64,000 nt of DNA from Fischerella muscicola SAG 1427-1 = PCC 73103 (GTDB lineage: Bacteria; Cyanobacteriota; Cyanobacteriia; Cyanobacteriales; Nostocaceae): assembly GCF_000317245.1 (NCBI RefSeq), contig NZ_AJLJ01000176.1:59629-123628 (forward strand). Direction: 5' to 3'. This document shows positions 38,987 to 48,796 of this stretch, one piece after another. The translations under genes were made by a program, and so were the position numbers. The stretch's first letter is position 1. Each line of letters opens with the position of its first letter. Below the pieces are notes generated by a model. The model saw only the letters and a list, made by a program, of their open reading frames with translations, had not been told where the DNA came from and searched no databases.

Positions 38987-40183
38987 GTGAAAACAATAAC
39001 TCTTCTTGGTTCTACTGGCTCTATCGGTACTCAGACTTTAGATATTGTCGCTAATAATCCGGATAAGTTTCGGATTGTGGGTTTAGCGGCTGGGAATAAT
39101 GTGGAATTGTTAGCTGCTCAAATTCGGCAATTTCGACCGAGTATAGCAGCGATTTGTGCAGAGGAAAAATTACCAGCCCTAAAAGAAGCGATCGCGGATC
39201 TTGATTACCAACCAATTCTCTTGGCTGGTGATGCAGGAATCGTCGAAGTTGCACGCTACGGAGATGCTGAAACTGTGGTGACAGGTATTGTTGGCTGTGC
39301 AGGATTATTACCAACAATTGCAGCAATTGAAGCTGGTAAAGATATTGCTTTAGCTAACAAAGAAACTCTCATTGCTGGTGGCCCTGTTGTTCTACCTTTA
39401 ATTGAGAAATATGGGATAAAATTATTACCAGCAGATTCGGAACATTCGGCGATATTTCAGTGTTTGCAAGGTGTACCTAAAGGTGGCTTGCGAAAGATTT
39501 TACTTACAGCTTCTGGTGGTGCTTTCCGGGATTGGCCTACAGAAAAATTAGCAGAAGTGACTGTTGCTGATGCCCTTAAACATCCTAATTGGTCGATGGG
39601 CCGGAAAATTACTGTGGATTCTGCCACTTTGATGAATAAGGGATTGGAAGTAATTGAAGCTCATTTTTTGTTTGGCTTGGATTATAAAGACATTGAAATT
39701 GTTATCCATCCCCAAAGTATTATTCACTCTTTAATAGAACTTCAGGATACCTCTGTGTTAGCTCAACTGGGCTGGCCTGATATGCGCTTACCTTTGCTAT
39801 ATGCTTTATCTTGGCCAGAACGAATTTACACCGACTGGGAAAGATTAGATTTGGTAAAAGCTGGCAATTTGACCTTCCGCGAACCAGACCACAAGAAGTA
39901 TCCTTGTATGCAGTTGGCTTATGCTGCTGGTAAGGCTGGTGGTTCTATGCCAGCTGTTTTAAATGCAGCAAATGAACAAGCCGTAGCTTTATTTTTGTCA
40001 GAAAAAATTAGTTATTTAGATATCGCTCGGTGCATCGAATGGGTATGCGATCGCTTCTCATCTGAAAACCGTTCAAATCCCAATTTAGATGACATATTGG
40101 TTGCTGATCAATGGGCTAGACAAGAAGTTTTGACTGCCACTAAAAATTTAGAATCTCACCCCAAAATAATTTCCTTCAGATAA
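38987..40183 (+). CDS. dxr: 1-deoxy-D-xylulose 5-phosphate reductoisomerase
   Basis: A 398-residue enzyme, the second step of the MEP isoprenoid pathway, converting DXP to MEP with NADPH. The nucleotide-binding [14 protein letters not shown] opens the protein (residues about 5-18). The metal and substrate site is [13 protein letters not shown] (Asp and Glu, about 149-161). The phosphate-binding loop region is [11 protein letters not shown], followed by [27 protein letters not shown]. The length is normal. The start is GTG at 38987; no better ATG exists upstream. It is monocistronic, with a hairpin after the stop. Confidence 0.97.
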   Translation: MKTITLLGSTGSIGTQTLDIVANNPDKFRIVGLAAGNNVELLAAQIRQFRPSIAAICAEEKLPALKEAIADLDYQPILLAGDAGIVEVARYGDAETVVTGIVGCAGLLPTIAAIEAGKDIALANKETLIAGGPVVLPLIEKYGIKLLPADSEHSAIFQCLQGVPKGGLRKILLTASGGAFRDWPTEKLAEVTVADALKHPNWSMGRKITVDSATLMNKGLEVIEAHFLFGLDYKDIEIVIHPQSIIHSLIELQDTSVLAQLGWPDMRLPLLYALSWPERIYTDWERLDLVKAGNLTFREPDHKKYPCMQLAYAAGKAGGSMPAVLNAANEQAVALFLSEKISYLDIARCIEWVCDRFSSENRSNPNLDDILVADQWARQEVLTATKNLESHPKIISFR

Positions 40184-40207
40184 AAAATAAAAGACTTCAA
40201 TTAATTA

Positions 40208-40230
40208 GCGTTCAGTATAAGGCTGAACGC
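40208..40230 (+). terminator. hairpin downstream of dxr
   Basis: GCGTTCAG (40208-40215), seven-base loop, CTGAACGC (40223-40230), then TGAAGTTTTC. A moderate stem with a weak T run, 25 bases after the dxr stop. Confidence 0.6.
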
Positions 40231-40545
40231 TGAAGTTTTCAGAAATTAATTATTTTAAATTTAAGCAAAAATACTTTATATTTTTTTATAGAAATTATTA
40301 CAAAAAATTAGATAAATTATGTTATCGTATTGTGTACTAAATCTTTAGAGAAAATAAACACAAAGTCTAATAATTTATTTTAAATAATAGTTGTACTTTG
40401 TGGTTATAAAAAATATTTTTATAACTGCATAAGTATAATTTATCGGCATTATTCAAACAGAGTTGAGAACCACAATTTAATTTAAAATCCAATCACCTTT
40501 TCTGACGTCATCTTAATTGACAGTAAAGGCTCGATTTTTTTGTTG
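40231..40545. other. AT-rich intergenic region
   Basis: About 315 AT-rich bases between the dxr hairpin and the small membrane protein gene. I see no RNA gene, repeat or strong hairpin. Confidence 0.4.
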
Positions 40546-40743
40546 ATGATTATGCTTATAGCCCTAATTGTTGCTTGGTTAATATTCACAATCTTAATTA
40601 AAGTAGTCAAAACGACTGTCAAAACCGCCTTTATCATTGCTGCGATCGTCGTCTTGCTACAGGTTGGCTATGGTATTGGACCTCAAGAAATATGGAATTA
40701 TATAGTGCAAATTCCCCAGAAGTTACCGCAGATGGGTAGGTAG
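40546..40743 (+). CDS. small membrane protein, hypothetical
   Basis: A 65-residue protein that is hydrophobic from residue 2 to about 45 (two adjacent membrane segments, MLIALIVAWLIFTILI and TAFIIAAIVVLLQVGYGI), with a short polar tail ending PQKLPQMGR. I chose the ATG at 40546 over the TTGs at 40540 and 40543; the ATG at 40552 is also possible. Small two-helix proteins like this are conserved in filamentous cyanobacteria; function unknown. It is monocistronic. Confidence 0.6.
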   Translation: MIMLIALIVAWLIFTILIKVVKTTVKTAFIIAAIVVLLQVGYGIGPQEIWNYIVQIPQKLPQMGR

Positions 40744-41104
40744 TGGGGGAGCGGGGATTGGGGATTGGGAATAGGAGACAAGGGAGATTTATCAATTAAA
40801 AATAAAAAATTGGTAAGAGGGACAAGGGAGACAAGGGAGTATTATTTAACAAGTGTGTTTTCCATGGCCAATTACAAATGACAAATGAAAATTGACCGAA
40901 GCGATTTTAGATTTTAGATTTTGGATTAAATGAAAATCACCAAATCTAAAATAAAGGGTTACCTACGGAAGCCGCTCCGCGTCTACAAGTCTCTGGGTTT
41001 ACGGAGATAAAAAATCAAAAAAATCGTTGCTGCAAGCCTCTTCCTTATAGGGAGAGGTCAATCCAAAATCGTAAATCCAAAATCCAAAATTGATTGACCA
41101 CCAA
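40744..41104. repeat. intergenic heptad and palindrome repeats
   Basis: A repeat-filled spacer: GGGGATTGGGGATTGGG (40750-40768), GACAAGG units (40777-40835), TTTTAGA/TTTTGGA heptads (40907-40935), a copy of GGAAGCCGCTCCGCGTCTAC (40977-40996), and inverted AATCCAAAATCC heptads (41071-41091). No gene. Confidence 0.75.
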
Positions 41105-41602
41105 TCATTTCTTCAATGAAGCTGAGATTTTTGCCAACGCATCTTGAACATTGGCAGGTAGTTGACGCATGATTTTACCTCTTTCTCGGTCTACAGCTAC
41201 TAACGTGACTTTGCCTGTAACATACAATTCTTGCCTATCTGGAGATTCAATCACGTAATCCCAGTTGATGCGGACGCTAGTCACTTCAGTCATACGTGTT
41301 TTGACTACTGCTACCATACCCAATTGAATGGAACGGTGGTAGCGTAGCGAAAGTTCCACTACTGGCAAATCGCAACCTAAAGCCACCAAGTCTGCATATT
41401 GTACACCTATAGAACGCAAGCACTCTACCCGTGCTTCTTCCATCCACGCTATGTAAGTACCGTGCCATACTACACCTAAATAGTCGGTGTGATGAGGCTG
41501 TACTCTGACAGGATATTCAAACCAATACTCAAGTGTCTGACTTGTGGGACTGTCTATAGCAGTTGTAGGTAGTTGGGGTAAGTTTGTTTTTTCTTCAGAC
41601 AT
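41105..41602 (-). CDS. acyl-CoA thioesterase (hot-dog fold, 4HBT/YbgC type)
   Basis: A 165-residue single hot-dog domain. The segment VQPHHTDYLGVVWHGTYIAWMEEARVECLRSIG holds the catalytic Asp (HTDYLG) and the following WHG and Glu of the YbgC/4-hydroxybenzoyl-CoA thioesterase group. In cyanobacteria one family member hydrolyses 1,4-dihydroxy-2-naphthoyl-CoA in phylloquinone synthesis; I cannot tell whether this is that enzyme or a general acyl-CoA thioesterase. The first 25 residues are a non-conserved polar extension. It is divergent from the CHAT gene, 118 bases away. Confidence 0.85.
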   Translation of the reverse strand: MSEEKTNLPQLPTTAIDSPTSQTLEYWFEYPVRVQPHHTDYLGVVWHGTYIAWMEEARVECLRSIGVQYADLVALGCDLPVVELSLRYHRSIQLGMVAVVKTRMTEVTSVRINWDYVIESPDRQELYVTGKVTLVAVDRERGKIMRQLPANVQDALAKISASLKK

Positions 41603-41720
41603 CTTAAATTTTCTTAGGATTTCTCAGAGATTTTCCACTTTTTGAAATAGCATAAACAATAGTAGCTTTATGTAACTATTTTCCTTGAGTCAAAAGTAAA
41701 CCAACACTGGGAGGGTTTTT

Positions 41721-43835
41721 ATGCACCCTCGGAAAACATATTTAAATATTTTTACTGCTGGCTTGGTGTTTTTTCTGGGTTCAGGAATGTTACTTTTAGA
41801 AATTATCCCGGTAACAGCAAATACAAGTATACAAAAGAAAGATGCTGAAATAACTAAAATTTCACTCCAAAACACTAGTCGTTATGAGCAGATTAAGCAA
41901 CTTAATCAAGAGGCAATCAAACTATCTCAGCAAAAGCGGTTTCAAGATGCGTTACGGAAATTACAAACAGCTTTAGAGATTAGCAGAAATACTCAGCAAA
42001 GATCGCTGGAAGCAATTACTTTCAATAATATTGGCAGAGTTTACCAACAACAAAATAAGTTTTCCAAAGCATTTAATGCTTATTTGCAAGCTTTAGCTAT
42101 CAATAAAGAACTTAGTATTAATGAAAAAAATCCTGGACAGGCTCATATTGCTTTTGGGAAAACATACAGTAATTTAGGCTACCTATTAGCTATTCAGAAT
42201 CAACCTGAGTTAGCTATGTTCTTTTATAAGCATTGTGTTAACAATCGCGAAAAAGTCCGCCTCAATCCAGCAGCTTTTTCTGGAGAACAATTAGATGCTT
42301 ATAATCTCACTGTTCGCCAGACATACCAAGCTTTAGGTGAAGGATTACTGAAAAGCGATCGCACCGCAGAAGGACAACGTATTCTGGACTTAATCAAAGT
42401 CGAAGAATTGGAAGAGTATCTCCAAAATGTTGAAGGTAATCAAAGAACTGCCAAAGGGATTGAGATTACCCCAACCGAAAAACCAATTAAGCAAAAACTA
42501 GATCAAACCCTTGATAGTGCAGTAGTACTAGGCAAAGAACTGAGCAAATTACGTCAGATTCCTCCAGAGAAGCGATCGCCACAACAAAAACAACGCATCC
42601 AACAAATAGTAGAAAATCAGCAGCAAATTTTGGATGAGTTCAATAATTTTATTAATAGTTCAGATGTCAAAACACAGGTAGAACAAATTAGCCGTACAGC
42701 TAGGCGGCAAAATTTAGATTTGGAAAGTCTCAACGAAATTCGTGATAACTTAGCGCGACTACCTGACAAATCTGTAATTTTGTATCCTCTGGTTTTAGAA
42801 AATAGTTTGGAATTGGTATTAGTAACTCCTGATTCACCACCAATTCATCGTAAGGTTGCTGTGAGAAAAGCCAACCTCCAGCAAACAATTCTTAGCTTTC
42901 GCAAAGCTTTAGAGAACCCTAGCTTAGATGTCAAAAAACCTGCACGTCAATTGTATGATTGGCTGATCAAACCGATAGAAAAAGAACTTACCCAAGCAGG
43001 TACCAAAACTATAGTTTACGCACCAGATGGGCAATTACGTTACATTCCTTTAGCAGCTTTATTTGATGGCAAACAATGGTTAGTGCAGCGCTATAGTATC
43101 AATCACATCACTGCTGCCAGTTTAACAAACTTTAACACACCGCCCTCACCAAATTTACGCATTTTGGCAGCAGCCTTTACTAAAGGCAGTTATGAAGTCA
43201 AAGTTGCTAATCGCCAAGAAACTTTTTCTGGATTGCCTTTTGCAGCCAAGGAAGTAGAAAATTTAGCCACTCTAGTTCCAGGAACAAAGAAAGTTTTAGA
43301 TGATGCCTTTAACCCAGAAATGACTGTGCCACAAATGGATGATTTTACAATTGTCCATATGGCAACCCATGCGGCATTTGTAGTAGGCAAACCAGAAGAT
43401 TCTTTTATTTTGTTTGGGAACGGTGAACGAGCTACCCTCAAAGACGTTGCCACTTGGTCACTGCCACGAGTAGATTTAGTAGTGCTGAGTGCCTGCGAGA
43501 CAGGATTAGGAGGCAAATTAGGTAACGGTGAGGAAATTTTAGGTTTTGGATATCAGATGCAAAAAACTGGTGCGAGATCAGCCATTGCTTCACTCTGGGC
43601 TGTAGATGATGGCGGTACACAGGCATTGATGAGTGCTTTTTATGCCCTACTATCTTCAGGAAAATTAACAAAAGCTGAAGCTTTACGACAAGCACAAATA
43701 GCGCTAATCACGGGAAATTCGTCTAGTTTGAGTCAGCAGCAAACCAGGAGTCAGAATCTACTAGTATCTGTTTCGGGTAGCCTTAGTCATCCCTACTATT
43801 GGGCGCCCTTTATTTTGATCGGAAACGGATTGTAA
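41721..43835 (+). CDS. TPR-CHAT domain protein
   Basis: A 704-residue protein. An N-terminal hydrophobic segment (residues about 8-30, NIFTAGLVFFLGSGMLLLEIIPV) suggests export or membrane anchoring. TPR repeats cover about 50-170 (ALRKLQTALEISRNTQQ, AFNAYLQALAINKEL), then a coiled-coil region rich in Gln/Glu (about 250-330). The C-terminal CHAT caspase-like domain (about 400-704) keeps its catalytic dyad: His550 in HMATHAAF and Cys592 in VLSACETGLGG. It belongs to the broad cyanobacterial CHAT group, related to but not the same as HetF. Substrate and trigger are unknown. It stands alone, so no dedicated partner is visible. Confidence 0.93.
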   Translation: MHPRKTYLNIFTAGLVFFLGSGMLLLEIIPVTANTSIQKKDAEITKISLQNTSRYEQIKQLNQEAIKLSQQKRFQDALRKLQTALEISRNTQQRSLEAITFNNIGRVYQQQNKFSKAFNAYLQALAINKELSINEKNPGQAHIAFGKTYSNLGYLLAIQNQPELAMFFYKHCVNNREKVRLNPAAFSGEQLDAYNLTVRQTYQALGEGLLKSDRTAEGQRILDLIKVEELEEYLQNVEGNQRTAKGIEITPTEKPIKQKLDQTLDSAVVLGKELSKLRQIPPEKRSPQQKQRIQQIVENQQQILDEFNNFINSSDVKTQVEQISRTARRQNLDLESLNEIRDNLARLPDKSVILYPLVLENSLELVLVTPDSPPIHRKVAVRKANLQQTILSFRKALENPSLDVKKPARQLYDWLIKPIEKELTQAGTKTIVYAPDGQLRYIPLAALFDGKQWLVQRYSINHITAASLTNFNTPPSPNLRILAAAFTKGSYEVKVANRQETFSGLPFAAKEVENLATLVPGTKKVLDDAFNPEMTVPQMDDFTIVHMATHAAFVVGKPEDSFILFGNGERATLKDVATWSLPRVDLVVLSACETGLGGKLGNGEEILGFGYQMQKTGARSAIASLWAVDDGGTQALMSAFYALLSSGKLTKAEALRQAQIALITGNSSSLSQQQTRSQNLLVSVSGSLSHPYYWAPFILIGNGL

Positions 43836-44088
43836 TAAATAATAACGTTTGAACTCGTACAAGGAGGCAACAGTAAAATTTCAAAACATTTAGTTGCAAG
43901 TTTTCTGTCTATCTTTAAACGCTAAATTACTTGATGGGCTACCGTTGTCCGAGCCAATAGCCAATTGTTAACAGTTTGTAGACTATTGACTTGGGCTATT
44001 GACTTCAAAGTAGCTCTTGCTTCCCTATGTGTCATTTTTTTCTATTACGAATTTGTCCGTACTACCTGAGCAGTGACAGTTTTAGTAT

Positions 44089-44433
44089 TTAGTAACGTTT
44101 AGCCAGGGTTTTATTAGTTACAGAAGCTTGCGTAGGGACTTTGACAATGTTGGCTAGTTCCTGTAATTGGTTAACTGCCTCGGCACCCTCTAACTTCATG
44201 AGTTCGCGATCATCGCGCATTTCTGTCCAAGTAATTCCGTAATCAGATACTAAAAACCGAATTAAATGGTTTTCTCCCAAGCTAACCATAAATGAAGCAC
44301 TGTTCATCTGGTCGCCGCATGTGTAACAAGACGCTGGGTATCCACGTCGCTCTAGAACAATCGCCAAAGCTTGCAGATTCATTACTAGGTCTTGAACGAA
44401 TTGCCGATGTTGTTGCGCTAGTCTTAGAAACAC
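44089..44433 (-). CDS. DUF1815 family protein
   Basis: A 114-residue soluble protein of the cyanobacterial DUF1815 family. Typical segments are MFLRLAQQHRQFVQDLVMNLQALAIVLERRGYPASCYTCG, MVSLGENHLIRFLVSDYGITWTEMRDDREL and the C-terminal helix AVNQLQELANIV. The CYTCG pair of cysteines could bind a metal or respond to redox, but this is a guess. No function is established. Monocistronic, in a region otherwise without genes. Confidence 0.85.
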   Translation of the reverse strand: MFLRLAQQHRQFVQDLVMNLQALAIVLERRGYPASCYTCGDQMNSASFMVSLGENHLIRFLVSDYGITWTEMRDDRELMKLEGAEAVNQLQELANIVKVPTQASVTNKTLAKRY

Positions 44434-45245
44434 TAATTTCCTCCTAACACCACAGTCATGTGATCCCTTTTATATTTTCTTTAGATTTTCCCATCCACTG
44501 GTATTGTAAACTATTCATTACAATTCCCAGACAAAAAACTTTTAAGTCGTTACAAACCTACCTAGCTTAAGGTAGTACATTACGGCTTATGTTGCCGTAT
44601 CAAAATATTCAATTTGCAAACATCAAATTTCAGACAGAAGAGTCAAATTTAATATTATTTTTATACGTTTCTGTCAGGGTAGATGATTCAGTTAAAACAA
44701 CCCGCTATAAGATTAACTCATATTTAGCACAAGTCAACCACCAAAAAACTACATATCGCACTTTAATCGACGATTTGTAGTGAAATATTGAGTTCATCAA
44801 TGGCTATTACGCCATTTAGCTTTGATTTAGGTTGATTTTTGTACGCAATGAGCTTTTGTACTATTCACCAATCCAAATCTGGCATTACCCAACTATTGAT
44901 TTATTTACTCACTTACTCCTGAATACATAGAATTTAGTAGATGACCGTGGTGATTTGAGATTGCTAATTTACGGGTAATGCTTTTGACAACTTTTGTTTG
45001 TACTCTGACTTTACTGATTCACAATCTCAAATAAAACTCAATTCGTTTGACTTATTCCCTGACAATAACTAAACGTTACCAGGTGATGTTGCCATTTCGG
45101 CAGTATTTCAGATTAAAGCATTGTTAAATTGTCACAAATGATACTTTTTAGTCGGGATTGGGGATCAGGGATCGGGGGCAAGGAGGACAAGGGTACAGGG
45201 TGCAGGGTGCAGGGAGAATAACCAATGCCCAATGCCCGATCCCTT
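44434..45245. other. long spacer with heptad repeats and one doubtful short frame
   Basis: 812 bases. A 63-codon frame at 44589-44780 on the plus strand (MLPYQNIQFANIKF...) has an ATG but no convincing ribosome binding site or recognised family; I leave it uncalled. GGGGATTGGGGATCAGG and GACAAGG/GCAGGGT heptads fill 45153-45215, just downstream of sdhA on its strand. No tRNA recognised. Confidence 0.45.
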
Positions 45246-46973
45246 TTAGTACTTCCGCTCCTGTGGCTCAAACATGGTAATTGTCACTGGACGATACTGA
45301 ATATCAATTCCTGCTGCTGAATAATAAGCCATTGTGTGTTTGAGGAAATTCTGATCATCTCGTTGAGAATAATCCTCACGGAAGTGAGCGCCACGACTTT
45401 CTTGGCGATTGAGAGCTGAGGCCAGAATCATTTGTCCGACAACCATCAAGCTTTGTAGTTCTAAAGCTTCAATAATTTCTGTATTCCAACAGTTACCTTT
45501 ATCATCTAAGTATATCTGCGAATATTGATATTGCAATTGTTGTAATTTTTGTAGACCTTCACTCATTAAATCTGCGGTGCGGAAGACACCACAAAATTGA
45601 GTCATTGTGTCCTGAAATGTCTGACGGATTTGGTTAATCCGGTACTGTCCTGACTGATCCAGTAAAGCCTGAATTTGTTGTTTAGCTTCGCTGAGGTAGC
45701 GTTGTTCATTGATCTCCGGTAACTTGCGATTTTGTACGTATTCTGCGATCGCAGCTCCGGTTCTGCGTCCATAAACTACGCATTCTAGTAAAGAATTGCT
45801 ACCAAGACGATTAGCACCATGCACGGAAACACAAGCAGTTTCACCAGCAGCAAAGAAACCTTCGACAAGATGATCCCCGCTACTGCGGACTCGACCATCA
45901 GTGTTAACAGGGATACCACCCATACAATAATGGATAGTTGGACGTACGGGCATCGGTTGAGTTACCGCATCTACACCTACTAAACGATGAGCTTCTTCCC
46001 AACAGAAGGGAATGCGGCTCATAATTTTTTCCCTACCCATGTGGCGCAAGTCCAGATAAACAAAGGGGCCACCAGCGCTGCCATCAGGATGAATACCGCG
46101 CCCAGCCCGAATTTCGTAAGCGATCGCGCGTGAGGTAATATCACGGGGAGCAAGTTCCATGCGACTGGGAGCATATCTAGCCATAAACCGTTCTCCCTCG
46201 CTGTTGATCAAATACGCCCCCTCACCACGCACCGCCTCCGAAATTAACACCCCGACTGGATACAACCCTGTAGGATGAAACTGTACAAATTCCATATCTT
46301 CTAAGGGCAAACCAGCCAGTGCGGTCATTGCCAAACCATCGCCCGTGGAAGCGTAATCATTAGAAGTAGTATTATATACCCTCCCATACCCACCAGTGGC
46401 AAACATGATTGCTTTAGCGCAGATCACCTCAACATGCCCATCTAAGATGTGATACATCACCACACCCTTGGCCTGATTTTCTTCCAAAATCAAGCGCATC
46501 ACATACCACTCTTCATAAACTTGCACACCATAACGTCGCAAATTATTTACCAGTTCATGCAAAATAGCATGACCAGTCTTATCGGCAGCATAGCAAGTAC
46601 GATTGTGTGAATGTCCACCAAAAGCACGTTGAGCAATGCGTCCATCACTCAAGCGGGAAAACAACACGCCCATGTGTTCTAAATCAATTACTACATCCGG
46701 TGCTTCACGAGTCAGAATTTTGACTGCATCTTGATCTGCTAGGTAGTCAGAACCCTTAACCGTATCAAAAGCGTGTGCTTCCCAAGTATCAGATGAGTCA
46801 ACATTTTTGAGCGTCGCTGCAATTCCACCTTGAGCAGCGACAGAGTGAGAACGAATTGGGTGGGTTTTAGCAACCACAGCAACATTCAAACTGGGATTTT
46901 TTTTAGCTATTTCTACTGCGGCGCGACATCCCGCCAAGCCACCACCAATAATAATTACATCATGTTCTAGCAT
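45246..46973 (-). CDS. sdhA: succinate dehydrogenase / fumarate reductase flavoprotein subunit
   Basis: A 575-residue FAD subunit that oxidises succinate to fumarate, linking the TCA cycle with the thylakoid/plasma membrane quinone pool. FAD binding is [18 protein letters not shown] (residues about 6-23). The covalent flavin and active-site region is [15 protein letters not shown], with [18 protein letters not shown] further on. HPTGLYPVG and the active-site loop [12 protein letters not shown] plus [20 protein letters not shown] are all conserved. The C-terminal Q.L..L helical domain is intact. sdhB is not in the window, as is usual in cyanobacteria, where the subunits are unlinked. Confidence 0.95.
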   Translation of the reverse strand: MLEHDVIIIGGGLAGCRAAVEIAKKNPSLNVAVVAKTHPIRSHSVAAQGGIAATLKNVDSSDTWEAHAFDTVKGSDYLADQDAVKILTREAPDVVIDLEHMGVLFSRLSDGRIAQRAFGGHSHNRTCYAADKTGHAILHELVNNLRRYGVQVYEEWYVMRLILEENQAKGVVMYHILDGHVEVICAKAIMFATGGYGRVYNTTSNDYASTGDGLAMTALAGLPLEDMEFVQFHPTGLYPVGVLISEAVRGEGAYLINSEGERFMARYAPSRMELAPRDITSRAIAYEIRAGRGIHPDGSAGGPFVYLDLRHMGREKIMSRIPFCWEEAHRLVGVDAVTQPMPVRPTIHYCMGGIPVNTDGRVRSSGDHLVEGFFAAGETACVSVHGANRLGSNSLLECVVYGRRTGAAIAEYVQNRKLPEINEQRYLSEAKQQIQALLDQSGQYRINQIRQTFQDTMTQFCGVFRTADLMSEGLQKLQQLQYQYSQIYLDDKGNCWNTEIIEALELQSLMVVGQMILASALNRQESRGAHFREDYSQRDDQNFLKHTMAYYSAAGIDIQYRPVTITMFEPQERKY

Positions 46974-47037
46974 AAATAGTTCTCAACTGTAAAAAAAGCC
47001 ACTTTTCTATTTTAAGAAGGCGATTAATTTCATCTGC

Positions 47038-47070
47038 AAAAAAATTCCCTGCCAATCGACAGGGAATTTA
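47038..47070 (-). terminator. intrinsic terminator of the small membrane protein gene
   Basis: AAATTCCCTG and CAGGGAATTT form a 10-base stem with an eight-base loop. On the minus strand the stem is followed by a run of seven T. It separates the small membrane protein gene (47117-47431) from sdhA. Confidence 0.85.
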
Positions 47071-47116
47071 TGCCCAATATCCAGACTTAAATCTAAAAAG
47101 TAAAATCTAAAATTTA

Positions 47117-47431
47117 TTAACTGGTTGCTTCTACAGGTTTTTGCTGCGAAACATTACCAGAGATTGGTTCCATTTTTGTTCCTGGTTCTACAGGAGACAA
47201 TTCTATATGATTTAACAAAGTAGTTACAAAAGCAAAAAGCAAGAAAGGCAAAGACAACAAAACAACAAGCCCAACCGCAGCTAAAGCATAAACTGGTCGT
47301 CTTGCACCCATTAGTGCTAAGGCTGATGCCAAACTAATGGTAATCGTAATCAACCAAACAATGATTTGACCGTAAATATCACCGAAGGTCAGAGTACAGA
47401 CAAATCTATACTTTTGAATGTTATTTATCAT
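47117..47431 (-). CDS. two-helix membrane protein, hypothetical
   Basis: A 104-residue protein with two membrane segments: residues about 20-40 (IIVWLITITISLASALALMGA) and 44-67 (VYALAAVGLVVLLSLPFLLFAFVTTLL), and a polar tail (PVEPGTKMEPISGNVSQQKPVEATS). I chose the ATG at 47429-47431 because GAGG lies nine bases upstream. A longer in-frame start at 47533 would add 34 residues that cross a small palindrome, GGTTCTACGTTAGAACC (47457-47473), which fits better as a regulatory element in the leader. Function unknown. Confidence 0.6.
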   Translation of the reverse strand: MINNIQKYRFVCTLTFGDIYGQIIVWLITITISLASALALMGARRPVYALAAVGLVVLLSLPFLLFAFVTTLLNHIELSPVEPGTKMEPISGNVSQQKPVEATS

Positions 47432-47851
47432 TTTATTTGCCTCTAGTATCTCCTTTGGTTCTACGTTAGAACCAGGTTTGACTTTTTGACAATTTCTAAA
47501 TATTTTTGAAACTATTGTAATATGACTTAACAATTAATCATGCTTTCAGAGAAAGTAATTGCCAAATTAAATCAGTCTTTGGATATAAATAGTTGGACAA
47601 AATTAAATTAACTTCATTCTAAGTACTATGTCTTGACTCAGACCAAGAAACTCTGTGTGAAGTATCCATGGGGTTAATTTGAACTTATGTTAAATTAATT
47701 TATCTTTCCTTGATTTACTTTCTTTCTTAGTAAAAAAACGGGAATGTTGTCAACAATAAGTAAACAAAAATTATGAAAAATATATTTTTTTAGTTTTAGT
47801 TTGTAAAATCAACGATGTTTTCTCAATTAAAAGAAATTCCTTCGTTGCTAA
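47432..47851. other. intergenic region with small palindrome
   Basis: 420 bases, AT-rich. It holds the palindrome GGTTCTACGTTAGAACC at 47457-47473, about 26 bases upstream of the small membrane protein start, a possible operator or leader hairpin. Nothing else recognised. Confidence 0.45.
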
Positions 47852-48475
47852 TCAGCGACTCATTGCAAAAATTTGTTCAGCCGTTAGGGGAATGTTCGGA
47901 AATAATCTAGAATCAATTCGATCCTGTCCTCGAAATACCTTTGCGGGTAAATACTCTCCATTTTCAAGTTGATAGATTGTAATGGTCGGCTGCTTGGGAG
48001 AGCCAATGAACCGAATGCCACCAAAAGCAGCATAGTCCACGATCATGTACTCGAAAACACCCAAATCCTCATATTCAGCAAGTTTTGTCAGATAGTCGTC
48101 CTTCCAGTTGTTGCTAACGACCTCAATAATTCCGGGTGGTGGAATATATGCAGCAGCAGAACTAGAGCTAGTTTTCATCCTCTGCCATTCTTCCCTAGAA
48201 AATATGACAATATCTGCTTTTCGGCTTTTTTCCTTTTCTCCTGCTACTGTCTTAAGCCGAACCTGTTTGGACTGTCGCGACACGTAAGGTAAGTTATTTT
48301 CTTGGCAGTGATTTTCGAGGTAGGCACACAGCCGCTCGATCAAATCCTCATGATTTGCATTTGGTTCTGATAATGGCACAGGAATCCCATCCAATAGCTC
48401 AAACTCTCTGCCTGAACCATCGTCCCAGGCAAGAAATTCTTCAAAAGTCAGTGGTTGTGTGACGGTTGCGTACAT
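47852..48475 (-). CDS. Uma2-family protein (DUF820, PD-(D/E)XK fold)
   Basis: A 207-residue protein of the Uma2/DUF820 family, hugely expanded in cyanobacteria. LTFEEFLAWDDGSGREFELLDGIPVPLSEPNANHEDLIERL, RKADIVIFSREEW and PPGIIEVVSNNWKDDYLTKLAEYEDLGVFEYMIVDY are the family signatures. The Glu in ELLDG, the Asp in KADIVIF and the Glu in IEVVS are the putative PD-(D/E)XK metal ligands. It is annotated as an endonuclease family, but activity is generally unproven. I chose the ATG at 48475 (MYATVTQPL) because GAGCGAGG precedes it; a TTG at 48520 would add 15 residues. Confidence 0.88.
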   Translation of the reverse strand: MYATVTQPLTFEEFLAWDDGSGREFELLDGIPVPLSEPNANHEDLIERLCAYLENHCQENNLPYVSRQSKQVRLKTVAGEKEKSRKADIVIFSREEWQRMKTSSSSAAAYIPPPGIIEVVSNNWKDDYLTKLAEYEDLGVFEYMIVDYAAFGGIRFIGSPKQPTITIYQLENGEYLPAKVFRGQDRIDSRLFPNIPLTAEQIFAMSR

Positions 48476-48796
48476 CGCCCTCGCTCCATTGCTGACGGAT
48501 ACTTGACTCAATGTTACCAAGATGGACAGGTTTGTCTATTGAGTCCTAGTTGACTTTAATGCCATAGTGCTGAAATAACGGCTTGAGGTTGGGTAACAGA
48601 AGGCGATCACTGGTCTGTGAATTTTCTGACTTTAAAGATTTAATTATATTCTGTGACTGTAACAAAGGTATTATATGTGGCAATTGGTACTTATCCTAAA
48701 CTCCTAGAAAATTAGGATGGGTAATTTCTACTCGCCATAAAATAAATTCTTTTATACAAAAAAATAAGTAATATTTACTAAAGAATACAACCACAG
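48476..48796. promoter_or_regulatory. divergent intergenic region (Uma2 / HTH-dynamin)
   Basis: About 320 bases between divergent genes. It must hold promoters for both. I see no clear inverted repeat that would serve as the operator for the Xre-type HTH encoded just downstream. The last 60 bases before the HTH-dynamin start are AT-rich. Confidence 0.4.

Noticed and set aside
44589..44780. 63-codon plus-strand frame
   Set aside because: No family, no clear ribosome binding site, isolated in repeat-containing spacer; possible but unsupported.
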